Shown piece by piece: positions 56,502 through 63,321 of a stretch of DNA of 64,000 nt. Numbering within the stretch: the stretch's first letter is position 1; every line of letters begins with the position of its first letter. Source of the stretch: Phreatobacter sp. (GTDB taxonomy: Bacteria > Pseudomonadota > Alphaproteobacteria > Rhizobiales > Phreatobacteraceae); assembly GCF_027532945.1 (NCBI RefSeq), contig NZ_JAPZTZ010000018.1, positions 1 to 64,000 on the forward strand, in the 5' to 3' direction. Position numbers and translations under genes: made by a program. The notes under the pieces were generated by a model. The model saw only the letters and a program-made list of their open reading frames with translations. It ran no database searches and was not told where the DNA came from.

Positions 56502-56614
56502 GGCCAACTCCGTTCGCGCCGGGCGCAGACGCGCGGCCCCGCAATCACCTTTCTATGGGGAAACCCGTTGACGAACCCTTGCGGGAGCGGCGGCGATTTG
56601 CCCGATAAACGCGT

Positions 56615-57154
56615 CTAACGCGGTGCGGCCGTGCCCGCCGAGGCAGCGCCGTCGCGCGAGCGGGAATTGCCAAGTGCCGTCTCGAAGAAGGCCTTGGCGT
56701 CGCCCACCGCGATGGTGCGCTCGCAGGTCGGCGAGCAGGAATAGGTCTCGCGGTCGACGCCGCGATAGACCTGCACGACGGAATCATTCTGCGCGCGCAC
56801 GCGTACCTGAAGCGTCATCAGCTGCTCGCCGCGCGCATCGAGGGCAATGAGATTGGTCGAGCCGACGCTCTTTCCCGTGAGCACCATGATGCCGCCGCGC
56901 TGGACCGTGGCATCGGCGATGAGCGGATTGCCGATGACGAGGGTCGATACGAGCGGGGGCAGGCGCATGACGCGCGCCTGGTCCATGGTGACGGTCATGC
57001 CCTGGGCCATGGCGGCGGCGAGGTCGGCCGGCGCGCCGGCGAGCTGCGTCTCGGCGGTGGCGGCCATCGGCGCGGCGATCAGGGTCATGGCGGCGAACGC
57101 TGCGGCGAGCCGCGGCGCGCGTGTCCAGCCCTGAAACCTGTGAGGCGTTGTCAT
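56615..57154 (-). CDS. Stand-alone secretin N-terminal domain protein (pilus assembly, CpaC-N like)
   Basis: This 179-residue exported protein has a signal peptide (ending MAATAE). One domain follows, shared with the N-terminus of CpaC: MTVTMDQARVMRLPPLVSTLVIGNPLIADATVQRGGIMVLTGKSVGSTNLIALDA. This matches the pil_N domain (T2SS/T3SS) that precedes the secretin core. It lacks the secretin barrel and ends with a Cys pair (SCSPTCERTIAVGD) and a Ser/Ala tail. It may cap or stabilise the CpaC ring; this is inferred. It is on the minus strand upstream of the TadE genes and divergent from the first pilin. Confidence 0.85.
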   Translation of the reverse strand: MTTPHRFQGWTRAPRLAAAFAAMTLIAAPMAATAETQLAGAPADLAAAMAQGMTVTMDQARVMRLPPLVSTLVIGNPLIADATVQRGGIMVLTGKSVGSTNLIALDARGEQLMTLQVRVRAQNDSVVQVYRGVDRETYSCSPTCERTIAVGDAKAFFETALGNSRSRDGAASAGTAAPR

Positions 57155-57457
57155 CGAAGCTCTCGCACGGGGAGACGAACCTGTCTGCGTCGCACTCCAC
57201 CAGAAAATGGTGAACGAATTGCCAATTCTCGCTTCGCTTCGCACGGCGCCTCCCGAACCGGCAATGAAGAAGGAGTCTCCGAGAATTCCGGAAAAGTTGT
57301 CGGACATCTCTCAACGAAATCAGAGAAGAATTGAATGACGCTGCGTAATTAGTCCGCAAGATGTCGTCGTTACGACAGGTGCGTCAACGGCGCGATGGAG
57401 TCCGCCGGTGATGCGGCGCGGGGCGCCGCTTCTTGCCAAATGACCAGGAGCTGTTGG
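57155..57457. other. Intergenic region before the first pilin
   Basis: These 303 bases hold no convincing gene. They must contain the promoters of the divergent secretin-N-like gene and the first Flp pilin. The composition is lower in G+C from about 57200 to 57360. A 6-bp inverted repeat at 57362-57377 is noted separately. No consensus CtrA site was seen here. Confidence 0.6.
57362..57377. promoter_or_regulatory. Inverted repeat upstream of the first pilin
   Basis: TGTCGT and ACGACA form a perfect 6-bp inverted repeat around CGTT, 80 nt before the pilin start. It may be an operator; the regulator is unknown. Confidence 0.3.
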
Positions 57458-57622
57458 ATGAAGAGCCTCATTGCCCGCTTCGCCCAAGATCGATCGGGCG
57501 CCACTGCCATCGAATACGGTCTGATCGCCGCCGGCATCGCCGCCGTGGTTATCGGCGCCGTCTACAGCCTCGGCAGCAACATCACCGCGAAGTTCACGGC
57601 GATCGATGTCGCCATGAAGTGA
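57458..57622 (+). CDS. Flp/Tad pilin (first copy)
   Basis: This 54-residue prepilin has a short basic leader ending SG (Gly14) and then ATAIEYGLIAAGIAAVVIGAV. That gives the Flp cleavage motif with Glu19 and Tyr20 inside the hydrophobic helix. The prepilin peptidase CpaA (58587) should cut after Gly14, leaving a very small pilin. A CAGGAGCTGTTGG site precedes the ATG. It is followed by a strong terminator. The second copy at 58118 is the same length and nearly identical in the helix. Confidence 0.95.
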   Translation: MKSLIARFAQDRSGATAIEYGLIAAGIAAVVIGAVYSLGSNITAKFTAIDVAMK

Positions 57623-58117
57623 TCGGGGTCTATCTTCTGCTGTCTTCAGGGACCGGCCGGCGCGGGCGCGCGGCCGGTCCTGTCGTTTTTGGGACAAGCG
57701 ATGACACTGTTGTCGGTCCGTCACGGAAGCCAGCCGCCTCCGGCAGAGGATAGTCGTGGCCACGGCCATCCCCCTCTTCCTCCGATCAGGTCGAGGTCGC
57801 GATGATCCCACCAGCTCTGCTTGGGGAAATTCCCGAATAACCCAACGGAAGGTCGGCAAAGAAGCCGCTTATCAATGAAAGAAAGAGATGCTTAATGCCG
57901 ATGATCACGATATTAGCGCCAAAGAAACTACGTTTTACATGCCGAAAGGTGTATTTAACCACGTTCTAGACATGTGGGAAATCAGGCATTTCTCGACGTC
58001 GATTTAACGAACGGACAAGAGGTGCTTGCTAGGGTCCATCCAGTTCGAACGTGTCAAAACAAATTGGCCGGCGGACAGCGCCCGCAAGGCGCAACGTGGA
58101 CACCAGGAGTCAATCCC
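57623..58117 (+). other. Long inter-pilin region
   Basis: The first 70 bases carry the terminator of the first pilin. The stretch from about 57830 to 58020 is clearly richer in A+T than its surroundings and holds several TTAA words (near 57892, 57955 and 58003), but none forms a full TTAA-N7-TTAA site. It is probably the promoter region of the second pilin. No convincing gene was found. Confidence 0.6.
57650..57690 (+). terminator. Terminator after the first pilin
   Basis: GGACCGGCCG and CGGCCGGTCC form a perfect 10-bp stem around an 11-nt G+C loop, followed by TGTCGTTTTT. This is a typical factor-independent terminator for an abundant small transcript. Confidence 0.9.
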
Positions 58118-58282
58118 ATGAAGACCCTCTTCGCTCGCTTCGCCCGTGACAACTCGGGCGCCACCGCCATCGAGTACGGCCTGATCGCCGCCGGCATCGC
58201 CGCCGTCGTTATCACCGCCGTCTACAACCTCGGTTCGAAGGTCAACACCACCTTCACCAACATCAACACCGCCATGAAGTGA
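58118..58282 (+). CDS. Flp/Tad pilin (second copy)
   Basis: This 54-residue prepilin begins MKTLFARFARDNSG and continues ATAIEYGLIAAGIAAVVITAV, with the same Gly14 cleavage point and Glu19-Tyr20 pair as the first copy. It differs mainly in the C-terminal third (NLGSKVNTTFTNINTAMK). A CCAGGAGTCAATCCC site precedes the ATG. It lies directly before the cpa genes and is followed by two tandem hairpins, as expected for a highly expressed pilin ahead of lower-expressed assembly genes. Confidence 0.95.
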   Translation: MKTLFARFARDNSGATAIEYGLIAAGIAAVVITAVYNLGSKVNTTFTNINTAMK

Positions 58283-58334
58283 TCGCGGACACCATCCGCG
58301 ATCTCGGTGGCCCGCTCACAGCGGGCCACCAGCG
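58281..58334 (+). terminator. Tandem hairpins after the second pilin (attenuator)
   Basis: GATCGCGGA pairs with TCCGCGATC (9 bp, 58281-58303). Then GGTGGCCCGC pairs with GCGGGCCACC (10 bp, 58306-58330), followed by AGCGTTTT. The pair should stabilise the pilin message and partly stop transcription before cpaA. Confidence 0.75.
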
Positions 58335-58351
58335 TTTTCAGGGGAGCGGTC

Positions 58352-58543
58352 ATGGCCATCGGCTCTGGACAGGAACCGACGGGCAGGCGCGCCGGGCGCA
58401 CCAGCGCCGCGGGCCTCGCAACGGGCCTCGCATTGACCACCACCCTCCTGACCGAGGCGCGGCGTGACGCCCACCTCGTCGCCGTCGTCCTCCTGACGGC
58501 CATCGGCACAGCCCTCGTGGTGCTGGCGCATTCACTGTCCTGA
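58352..58543 (+). CDS. Small hypothetical membrane protein between pilin and cpaA
   Basis: This 63-residue frame has a good ribosome binding site (GGGGAGCGGTC) and one hydrophobic segment (HLVAVVLLTAIGTALVVLAHSL). I do not recognise its family. It sits between the pilin and cpaA on the same strand, with the next gene 43 nt downstream. It may be a small pilus-associated membrane protein or a chance open frame. Confidence 0.45.
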   Translation: MAIGSGQEPTGRRAGRTSAAGLATGLALTTTLLTEARRDAHLVAVVLLTAIGTALVVLAHSLS

Positions 58544-58586
58544 AACCGGTCCCGGGCGATCATCTCCATCACTTCCGGAGGACGTC

Positions 58587-59093
58587 ATGTTCGAGTTCGC
58601 CATCCTGCTCGTTTTCCCCGCGATGATGGCCTTCGCCGCGGCGAGCGACCTCTTCACCATGACCATCTCGAACCGGGTCTCGCTGATCCTGGTTGCCGGC
58701 TTCATGGTCCTCGCCATCGTCACCGGCATGAGCTGGCCGACCATCGGCATGCACGTGGCCGCCGGCTTCCTTGTTCTCTCCATCGGTTTCATCTGCTTCG
58801 CATTCGGCTGGATGGGTGGTGGCGACGCCAAGCTCGCCGCATCGACGGCGCTGTGGCTCGGCTGGTCGCAACTGCTCGACTACGCCATCTGGGCCTCGCT
58901 CTTCGGCGGCGTGCTGACCCTCGGACTGCTGGCGCTGCGCGGCGCGCCGCTGCATCCGCCCTTCCTCATGCGCGAGGGCTGGTACGCCCGGATCACCGAC
59001 GAGAAGACCGGCATCCCCTACGGAATCGCGCTCGCCGCGGCCGGGCTCATCCTCTATCCTTCGAGCTTCTGGATGACCGGCGCGCTCCATTGA
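58587..59093 (+). CDS. cpaA: Flp prepilin peptidase
   Basis: CpaA (168 residues) is the aspartic A24 peptidase that removes the leader from Flp prepilins and TadE/F-like pseudopilins. The catalytic Asp pair is Asp21 (AASDLFTMTISN) and Asp80 (GWMGGGDAKLAAS). It has several membrane helices and lacks the N-terminal methylase part, as is usual for this branch. The start follows TTCCGGAGGACGTC, a strong site. It processes the two pilins encoded just upstream. Confidence 0.95.
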   Translation: MFEFAILLVFPAMMAFAAASDLFTMTISNRVSLILVAGFMVLAIVTGMSWPTIGMHVAAGFLVLSIGFICFAFGWMGGGDAKLAASTALWLGWSQLLDYAIWASLFGGVLTLGLLALRGAPLHPPFLMREGWYARITDEKTGIPYGIALAAAGLILYPSSFWMTGALH

Positions 59094-59110
59094 GGAGGCG
59101 ATTTGCGATA

Positions 59111-59125
59111 TTGACCTCTCGTTAA
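59111..59125. promoter_or_regulatory. Near-consensus CtrA-type box 1 upstream of cpaB
   Basis: TTGA-N7-TTAA, one base off the TTAA-N7-TTAA consensus, 104 nt upstream of the cpaB start. It pairs with a second site at 59146-59160. CtrA is known to control pilus genes in Caulobacter; here it is inferred. Confidence 0.5.
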
Positions 59126-59145
59126 GTCAATTCGCTCATTCCCGA

Positions 59146-59160
59146 TTAACCATAAGTTGA
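59146..59160. promoter_or_regulatory. Near-consensus CtrA-type box 2 upstream of cpaB
   Basis: TTAA-N7-TTGA, one base off consensus and the mirror of box 1, 69 nt upstream of the cpaB start. It lies in A+T-rich DNA between cpaA and cpaB. Confidence 0.5.
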
Positions 59161-59228
59161 CCTTTCCCTGATCGAATCCGGCAGGTGACGAGGCGAGTTG
59201 CGCCCCGTCCGCGTCGAGGGTCCGTGGG

Positions 59229-60080
59229 ATGCGTCTGAAGCCTGCACAGATAGTCGTCATCGCCGTCGCGCTGGTCTCCGGCGGCGTCGCCATGCTGTTG
59301 ATGCCCGACCGCCGCGGTCCCGAGCCCGTCGCCCAGCCCCAGGTGGCCGCTCCCGCGCCGCAGATCGCCACCGTCGAGGTTCTCGTCGCCGCCGCCGACC
59401 TGCCGCTCGGCAAGATCATCCTGCCCTCCGACGTCTCCTGGCGGCGCTGGCCCGAGGAGGCCGGCACCGGCAGCTTCGTCGTGCGTCGCACCGGCGAAAC
59501 GGGCGAGAAGTCGCTCGACGAGGTGATCGGCTCCATCGTCCGCACCACCTTCGCCACCGGCGAGCCCATCCGCCCCGCCCGCATCGTCAAGGGCAACCGC
59601 GGCTTCATGTCGGCGATCCTGACCCCGGGCATGCGCGCCATTGCTGCCCCCATCGACGATCCCTCCCGCGGCGCCGGCGCCTTCATCCTGCCGAACGACC
59701 GCGTCGACGTGATCCTCGCCCGCCGCATCAACAACCAGGCGGCCCAGGCCGAGGGCATCACCCATTCGACCTCGACCGTGCTGCGCAACGTCCGCGTGCT
59801 CGCCGTCGACCAGACCGTCGAGGAGCGCGGTGGCGAGAAGACCATCGTCGGCCGCACCGCCACCCTCGAACTGACCCCGGCCCAGGCCGAGACCCTGGCC
59901 CTCGCCCGTGAACTCGGCACGCTGTCGCTGTCCCTGCGCAGCCTCGCCGATGCCTCCGCCTCCAACCTTGCCGGCGAAGGCGCCGGCAATGGCGAGGCGC
60001 TGTTCGGCAACGGCGAAGGCCACATCACCATCGTCCGCCACGGCGTGCGTTCCGCCGGCGGCGGGCAGGGACCGGAGTGA
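59229..60080 (+). CDS. cpaB: Flp pilus assembly protein CpaB
   Basis: CpaB (283 residues; RcpC/CpaB family) is a periplasmic assembly component with an N-terminal signal-anchor (IVVIAVALVSGGVAMLLM). A SAF-type domain follows (VEVLVAAADLPLGKIILPSDVSWRRWPEE), then FMSAILTPGMRAIAAPIDDPSRGAGAFILPNDRVDVIL, the family signature. The ATG at 59229 lies after GAGGGTCCGTGGG. It begins a possible second transcription unit of the locus, since two CtrA-like boxes lie just upstream. Confidence 0.95.
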   Translation: MRLKPAQIVVIAVALVSGGVAMLLMPDRRGPEPVAQPQVAAPAPQIATVEVLVAAADLPLGKIILPSDVSWRRWPEEAGTGSFVVRRTGETGEKSLDEVIGSIVRTTFATGEPIRPARIVKGNRGFMSAILTPGMRAIAAPIDDPSRGAGAFILPNDRVDVILARRINNQAAQAEGITHSTSTVLRNVRVLAVDQTVEERGGEKTIVGRTATLELTPAQAETLALARELGTLSLSLRSLADASASNLAGEGAGNGEALFGNGEGHITIVRHGVRSAGGGQGPE

Positions 60081-60085
60081 GGACC

Positions 60086-61552
60086 ATGACGTTCCCGAAA
60101 ACCAGGCTCCCGATGTCCAGCATGTGGCCCAAGGCGGGCATGATCCTCGTCGCCGCGCTCGTCGCCGTGGCGGCGCTGGCACCGCCTGTCGCCGCCCAGC
60201 AGAGCACGGCGGTGCGCCAGCAGCGGCCGCTGACCGCCGGCGCCAGCCCCATCACGCTGGGCGTCGGCAAGTCGCTCCCCGTGGAGCTGCCGCGTGACGC
60301 CCGCGACGTCATCGTCGCCAATCCGGCCATCGCCAATGCCGTCGTCCGCTCGGCGCGCCGCGCCTTCCTTATCGGCGTCGCCGTCGGCCAGACCAACGTC
60401 TTCTTCCTCGATGCCGAGGGCCGGCAGATCGCCGCCTACGACATCGAGGTCGGCCGCGACCTCGTCGGCCTGCGCCAGACGCTGCGCTCCGCCCTGCCGC
60501 ATGGCGATATCGAGGTCCGCTCGGTCAATGACAGCGTCGTGGTCTCCGGCTCGGTCGCCACCCCGCTTGAGGCGCAGCAGGCCATCGACATCGCCACCAA
60601 GCTCGTCGGCGACGAGAAGAAGGTGGTCAACGCCATCGCCATCCGCGGCCGCGACCAGGTCCACCTGAAGGTCACCGTCTCCGAGGTGCAGCGCACCGCC
60701 ATCAAGCAGCTCGGCGTCAACCTCGCGGCCTTCGACCCGACCTCGACCCTCACCGGCGCCTCGGGCAACCTCGGCAATGCCGGCGGCTTCGTCTATGGCC
60801 TCCTCACCTCCGGCAGCTACAACGCCACCGGCACCGCGCCCGCCAATTCGGGCGTCGTCGGCACCCGCGTCGGCAACAACGTCTTCACCTCGACCATCCG
60901 CGCCTTCGAGGAGCACGGTCTCGTGCGCACGCTCGCCGAGCCGACGCTGACGGCGATCTCCGGCGAACAGGCGAAGTTCCTCGCCGGTGGCGAGTTCCCG
61001 GTGCCGACCGGCCGCGACCTCACCGGCAATGTCACCATCGAGTTCAAGCCCTTCGGTATCGGCCTGGCCTTCACCCCGATTGTCCTGTCTGAGGGCCGAA
61101 TCAGCCTGCGTGTCGGCGTCGAGGTGAGTGAGATCGACAACCAGCTCACCGTCCAGCTCTCCAACGTCACGGTCCGCGGCCTGCGTACCCGCCGCGCCGA
61201 CACGACGATCGAGCTGCCCTCGGGCGGCACGATGGTCATGGCCGGCCTCCTCCAGGAGCAGACCCGCCAGAACATCTCCGGCACCCCCGGCCTCCTCAAC
61301 GTGCCGGTGCTCGGCGCGCTGTTCCGCTCGCGCGACTACCAGCGCGGCCAGACCGAGCTCGTGGTCATGGTGACGCCCTACATCGTCCGCCCGGCCTCGG
61401 CCAACCAGCTCGCCCGTCCCGATGACAACCTGCGGGACGCCTCCGATCCTGCCGGCATCCTCATCGGCCGCCTCAACCGCATCTACGGCTCGGGCCAGCC
61501 GCCGGCCCATCGTGGTCGCTTCAACGGCCCCGTGGGGTTCAACCGTGACTGA
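60086..61552 (+). CDS. cpaC: Flp pilus outer-membrane secretin CpaC
   Basis: CpaC (488 residues) forms the outer-membrane channel for the pilus. It has a signal peptide (ending APPVAAQ), the pil_N domain (SLPVELPRDARDVIVANPAIANAVV, LDAEGRQIAAYDIEVGRD), a BON-like part, and the secretin core. The core has FTSTIRAFEEHGLVRTLAEPTLTAISGEQAKFLAGGEFPVP and LPSGGTMVMAGLLQEQTRQN. I chose ATG 60086, since GGAGTGAGG lies upstream; a GTG at 60077 is possible. cpaD follows after 28 nt. Confidence 0.96.
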   Translation: MTFPKTRLPMSSMWPKAGMILVAALVAVAALAPPVAAQQSTAVRQQRPLTAGASPITLGVGKSLPVELPRDARDVIVANPAIANAVVRSARRAFLIGVAVGQTNVFFLDAEGRQIAAYDIEVGRDLVGLRQTLRSALPHGDIEVRSVNDSVVVSGSVATPLEAQQAIDIATKLVGDEKKVVNAIAIRGRDQVHLKVTVSEVQRTAIKQLGVNLAAFDPTSTLTGASGNLGNAGGFVYGLLTSGSYNATGTAPANSGVVGTRVGNNVFTSTIRAFEEHGLVRTLAEPTLTAISGEQAKFLAGGEFPVPTGRDLTGNVTIEFKPFGIGLAFTPIVLSEGRISLRVGVEVSEIDNQLTVQLSNVTVRGLRTRRADTTIELPSGGTMVMAGLLQEQTRQNISGTPGLLNVPVLGALFRSRDYQRGQTELVVMVTPYIVRPASANQLARPDDNLRDASDPAGILIGRLNRIYGSGQPPAHRGRFNGPVGFNRD

Positions 61553-61580
61553 CCGGCCATCCATCCAGAAGGGTTCGCCC

Positions 61581-62021
61581 ATGTCCCTCGCCACCGCCGC
61601 CCGGCTGACCCTGGTGGGCCTCGCCGTCGCCCTGGGAGGCTGCCAGTCCATGACGGCGCGCCAGGAGCCGCCGCCCTCGGACTATCGCGTCCGCCATCCG
61701 ATCATCGTCTCGCCGCAGGGTGCCTATGTCGCCTCGCAGTGCGGTCAGTGGCCGGAGGATCTCGGTCCCGCCCCGGGCAATCCGAACATCGAGAACCGCC
61801 CGAACTGGAACCACGGCTGCGCAACCCAGCACAATCTGGCCGCCATCGTCGCCAATCCGAACGATCTGCTGCATCCGCGCGCCGAGACCCAGTCGGATGC
61901 GGCGCGCCGCCAGACGGCGATCGATCGCTACCGCCGCGCCGTGGCGCCCGGTCCGCACACCGTTCATACCCCGATGCAGCCGCTCACCGATATCAAGAGC
62001 GCGGTCAGGGGCGGAGGCTGA
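61581..62021 (+). CDS. cpaD: Pilus assembly lipoprotein CpaD, compact form
   Basis: This 146-residue protein has a lipoprotein signal (AVALGGCQS, lipobox Cys) and the CpaD start DYRVRHPI. The C-terminal CpaD signature QCGQWPEDLG, then CATQHNLAAIVANPNDLLHPRAETQSDAARR, is complete. Typical CpaD chains are about 200 residues or more, with a central domain between these two ends; here the two blocks are joined almost directly (RHPIIVSPQGAYVASQCGQW). It looks like a natural shortening, since the frame is intact and the order of genes is normal. It probably supports secretin assembly. Confidence 0.85.
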   Translation: MSLATAARLTLVGLAVALGGCQSMTARQEPPPSDYRVRHPIIVSPQGAYVASQCGQWPEDLGPAPGNPNIENRPNWNHGCATQHNLAAIVANPNDLLHPRAETQSDAARRQTAIDRYRRAVAPGPHTVHTPMQPLTDIKSAVRGGG

Positions 62022-62025
62022 GCCC

Positions 62026-63294
62026 GTGCAAGACGACGTGACCCCGCATGCAGAGGCCGGCGACGAGCAGATCGCACCGGTGCCGCGCATCTCCCTCCAG
62101 GCCTTCTGCGAGACGGCCGAGCTCGCCTCGGTCATCGCCGATGCCGCCGAGGACCGGCGCATGGACAAGGCGCATGTGCGCGTGCAAATGGGCGGCGCCC
62201 CAGGCGCGGTGGAGGCTTATCGCTCGGCGCCGACGCCCAACGTCGTCATCCTCGAGACCACCGGCCGCAAGGGCGAGATTCTCGGCCATCTCGACGAGCT
62301 CGCCGAGGTCTGCGACGCGACCACCAAGGTGATCGTCGTCGGCCAGGTCAATGACATCCTGCTCTACCGCGAGCTGATGGCGCGCGGCGTCAGCGAATAT
62401 CTCATCGGCCCGGTCGGCGTCATCGCCATCATCCGCGCGGTCTCCAGCCTCTACGCCGCCGAGGGCGCGAAGCCCGTCGGCCGCAGCATCGCGATCATCG
62501 GCGCCAAGGGCGGCGTCGGCGCCTCCACCATTGCCCACAACCTCGCCTGGGCCATATCGCGCGACATCGGCACCGACACCTGCATCGCCGACATGGACCT
62601 CGCCTTCGGCACCGGTGGCCTGGACTTCAACCAAGACCCGCCGCAGGGCATCGCCGACGCGATCTTCTCGCCTGACCGCGTCGATACCGCCTTCATCGAC
62701 CGCCTGCTGTCGCGCTGCGCCGACAACCTGTCGCTGCTCGCTGCTCCCGCGACGCTCGACCGGGTCAGCGACCTCGGCCCCGAGGCCTTCGACCCGCTCC
62801 TCGACATCCTCAAGGCGACGATGCCCTCCATCGTGCTCGACCTGCCGCACACCTGGACCGGCTGGACCAAGCGCGCCCTTGTCACCGCCGACGAGATCCT
62901 GATTGTCGCAACCCCTGACCTTGCCAACCTGCGCAACGCCAAGAACCTGATGGACCTGCTGCGGGCGTCCCGTCCCAACGACACGCCGCCGCGCTACGTC
63001 CTCAACCAGATCGGCGTCGCCAAGCGGCCGGAGATCAAGCCGGCCGACTTCGCCAAGGCCCTTGAGGCCGAACCCATCGCGGTGATCCCCTTCGAGCCCC
63101 AGCTTTTCGGCACGGCCGCCAATAACGGCCAGATGATCGCCGAGATGGAGCCGGGCCATCGCATCGCCATGCAATTCACCGACCTGGCCCTCGCCGTGAC
63201 CGGCCGTCACGACACCCGCAAGGCCAAGGCCGGCCTCTTGGGCCCGCTCTCGCCACTCCTGGAGAAGCTCGGCCAGCTTCGCAAGAAGGCCTGA
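62026..63294 (+). CDS. cpaE: Pilus assembly ATPase/receiver-like protein CpaE (TadZ)
   Basis: CpaE (422 residues) localises the pilus machine to the cell pole. The N-terminal receiver-like domain (about residues 15-140) lacks a clear phospho-Asp but keeps the fold (VVILETTGRKGEILGHL). The C-terminal MinD/ParA-type ATPase has the deviant Walker A IIGAKGGVGAST, DMDLAFGTGGLDFNQDP, and PSIVLDLPHTW. The start is GTG at 62026, with GCGGAGGCTGAG 10 nt upstream. cpaF follows after 27 nt. Confidence 0.95.
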   Translation: MQDDVTPHAEAGDEQIAPVPRISLQAFCETAELASVIADAAEDRRMDKAHVRVQMGGAPGAVEAYRSAPTPNVVILETTGRKGEILGHLDELAEVCDATTKVIVVGQVNDILLYRELMARGVSEYLIGPVGVIAIIRAVSSLYAAEGAKPVGRSIAIIGAKGGVGASTIAHNLAWAISRDIGTDTCIADMDLAFGTGGLDFNQDPPQGIADAIFSPDRVDTAFIDRLLSRCADNLSLLAAPATLDRVSDLGPEAFDPLLDILKATMPSIVLDLPHTWTGWTKRALVTADEILIVATPDLANLRNAKNLMDLLRASRPNDTPPRYVLNQIGVAKRPEIKPADFAKALEAEPIAVIPFEPQLFGTAANNGQMIAEMEPGHRIAMQFTDLALAVTGRHDTRKAKAGLLGPLSPLLEKLGQLRKKA

Positions 63295-63321
63295 CGGTAA
63301 ACCGAGGACGATCGAGGCAGC

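Noticed and set aside
57950-57975. Possible CtrA site upstream of the second pilin (TTAACC then CTAG)
   Set aside because: The second half is CTAG, not TTAA, and the other nearby TTAA words are at wrong spacing.
59054-61651. Long minus-strand frame opposite cpaB and cpaC
   Set aside because: Its residues are low-complexity Gly/Asp/Arg-rich; the plus-strand genes have complete pilus signatures.
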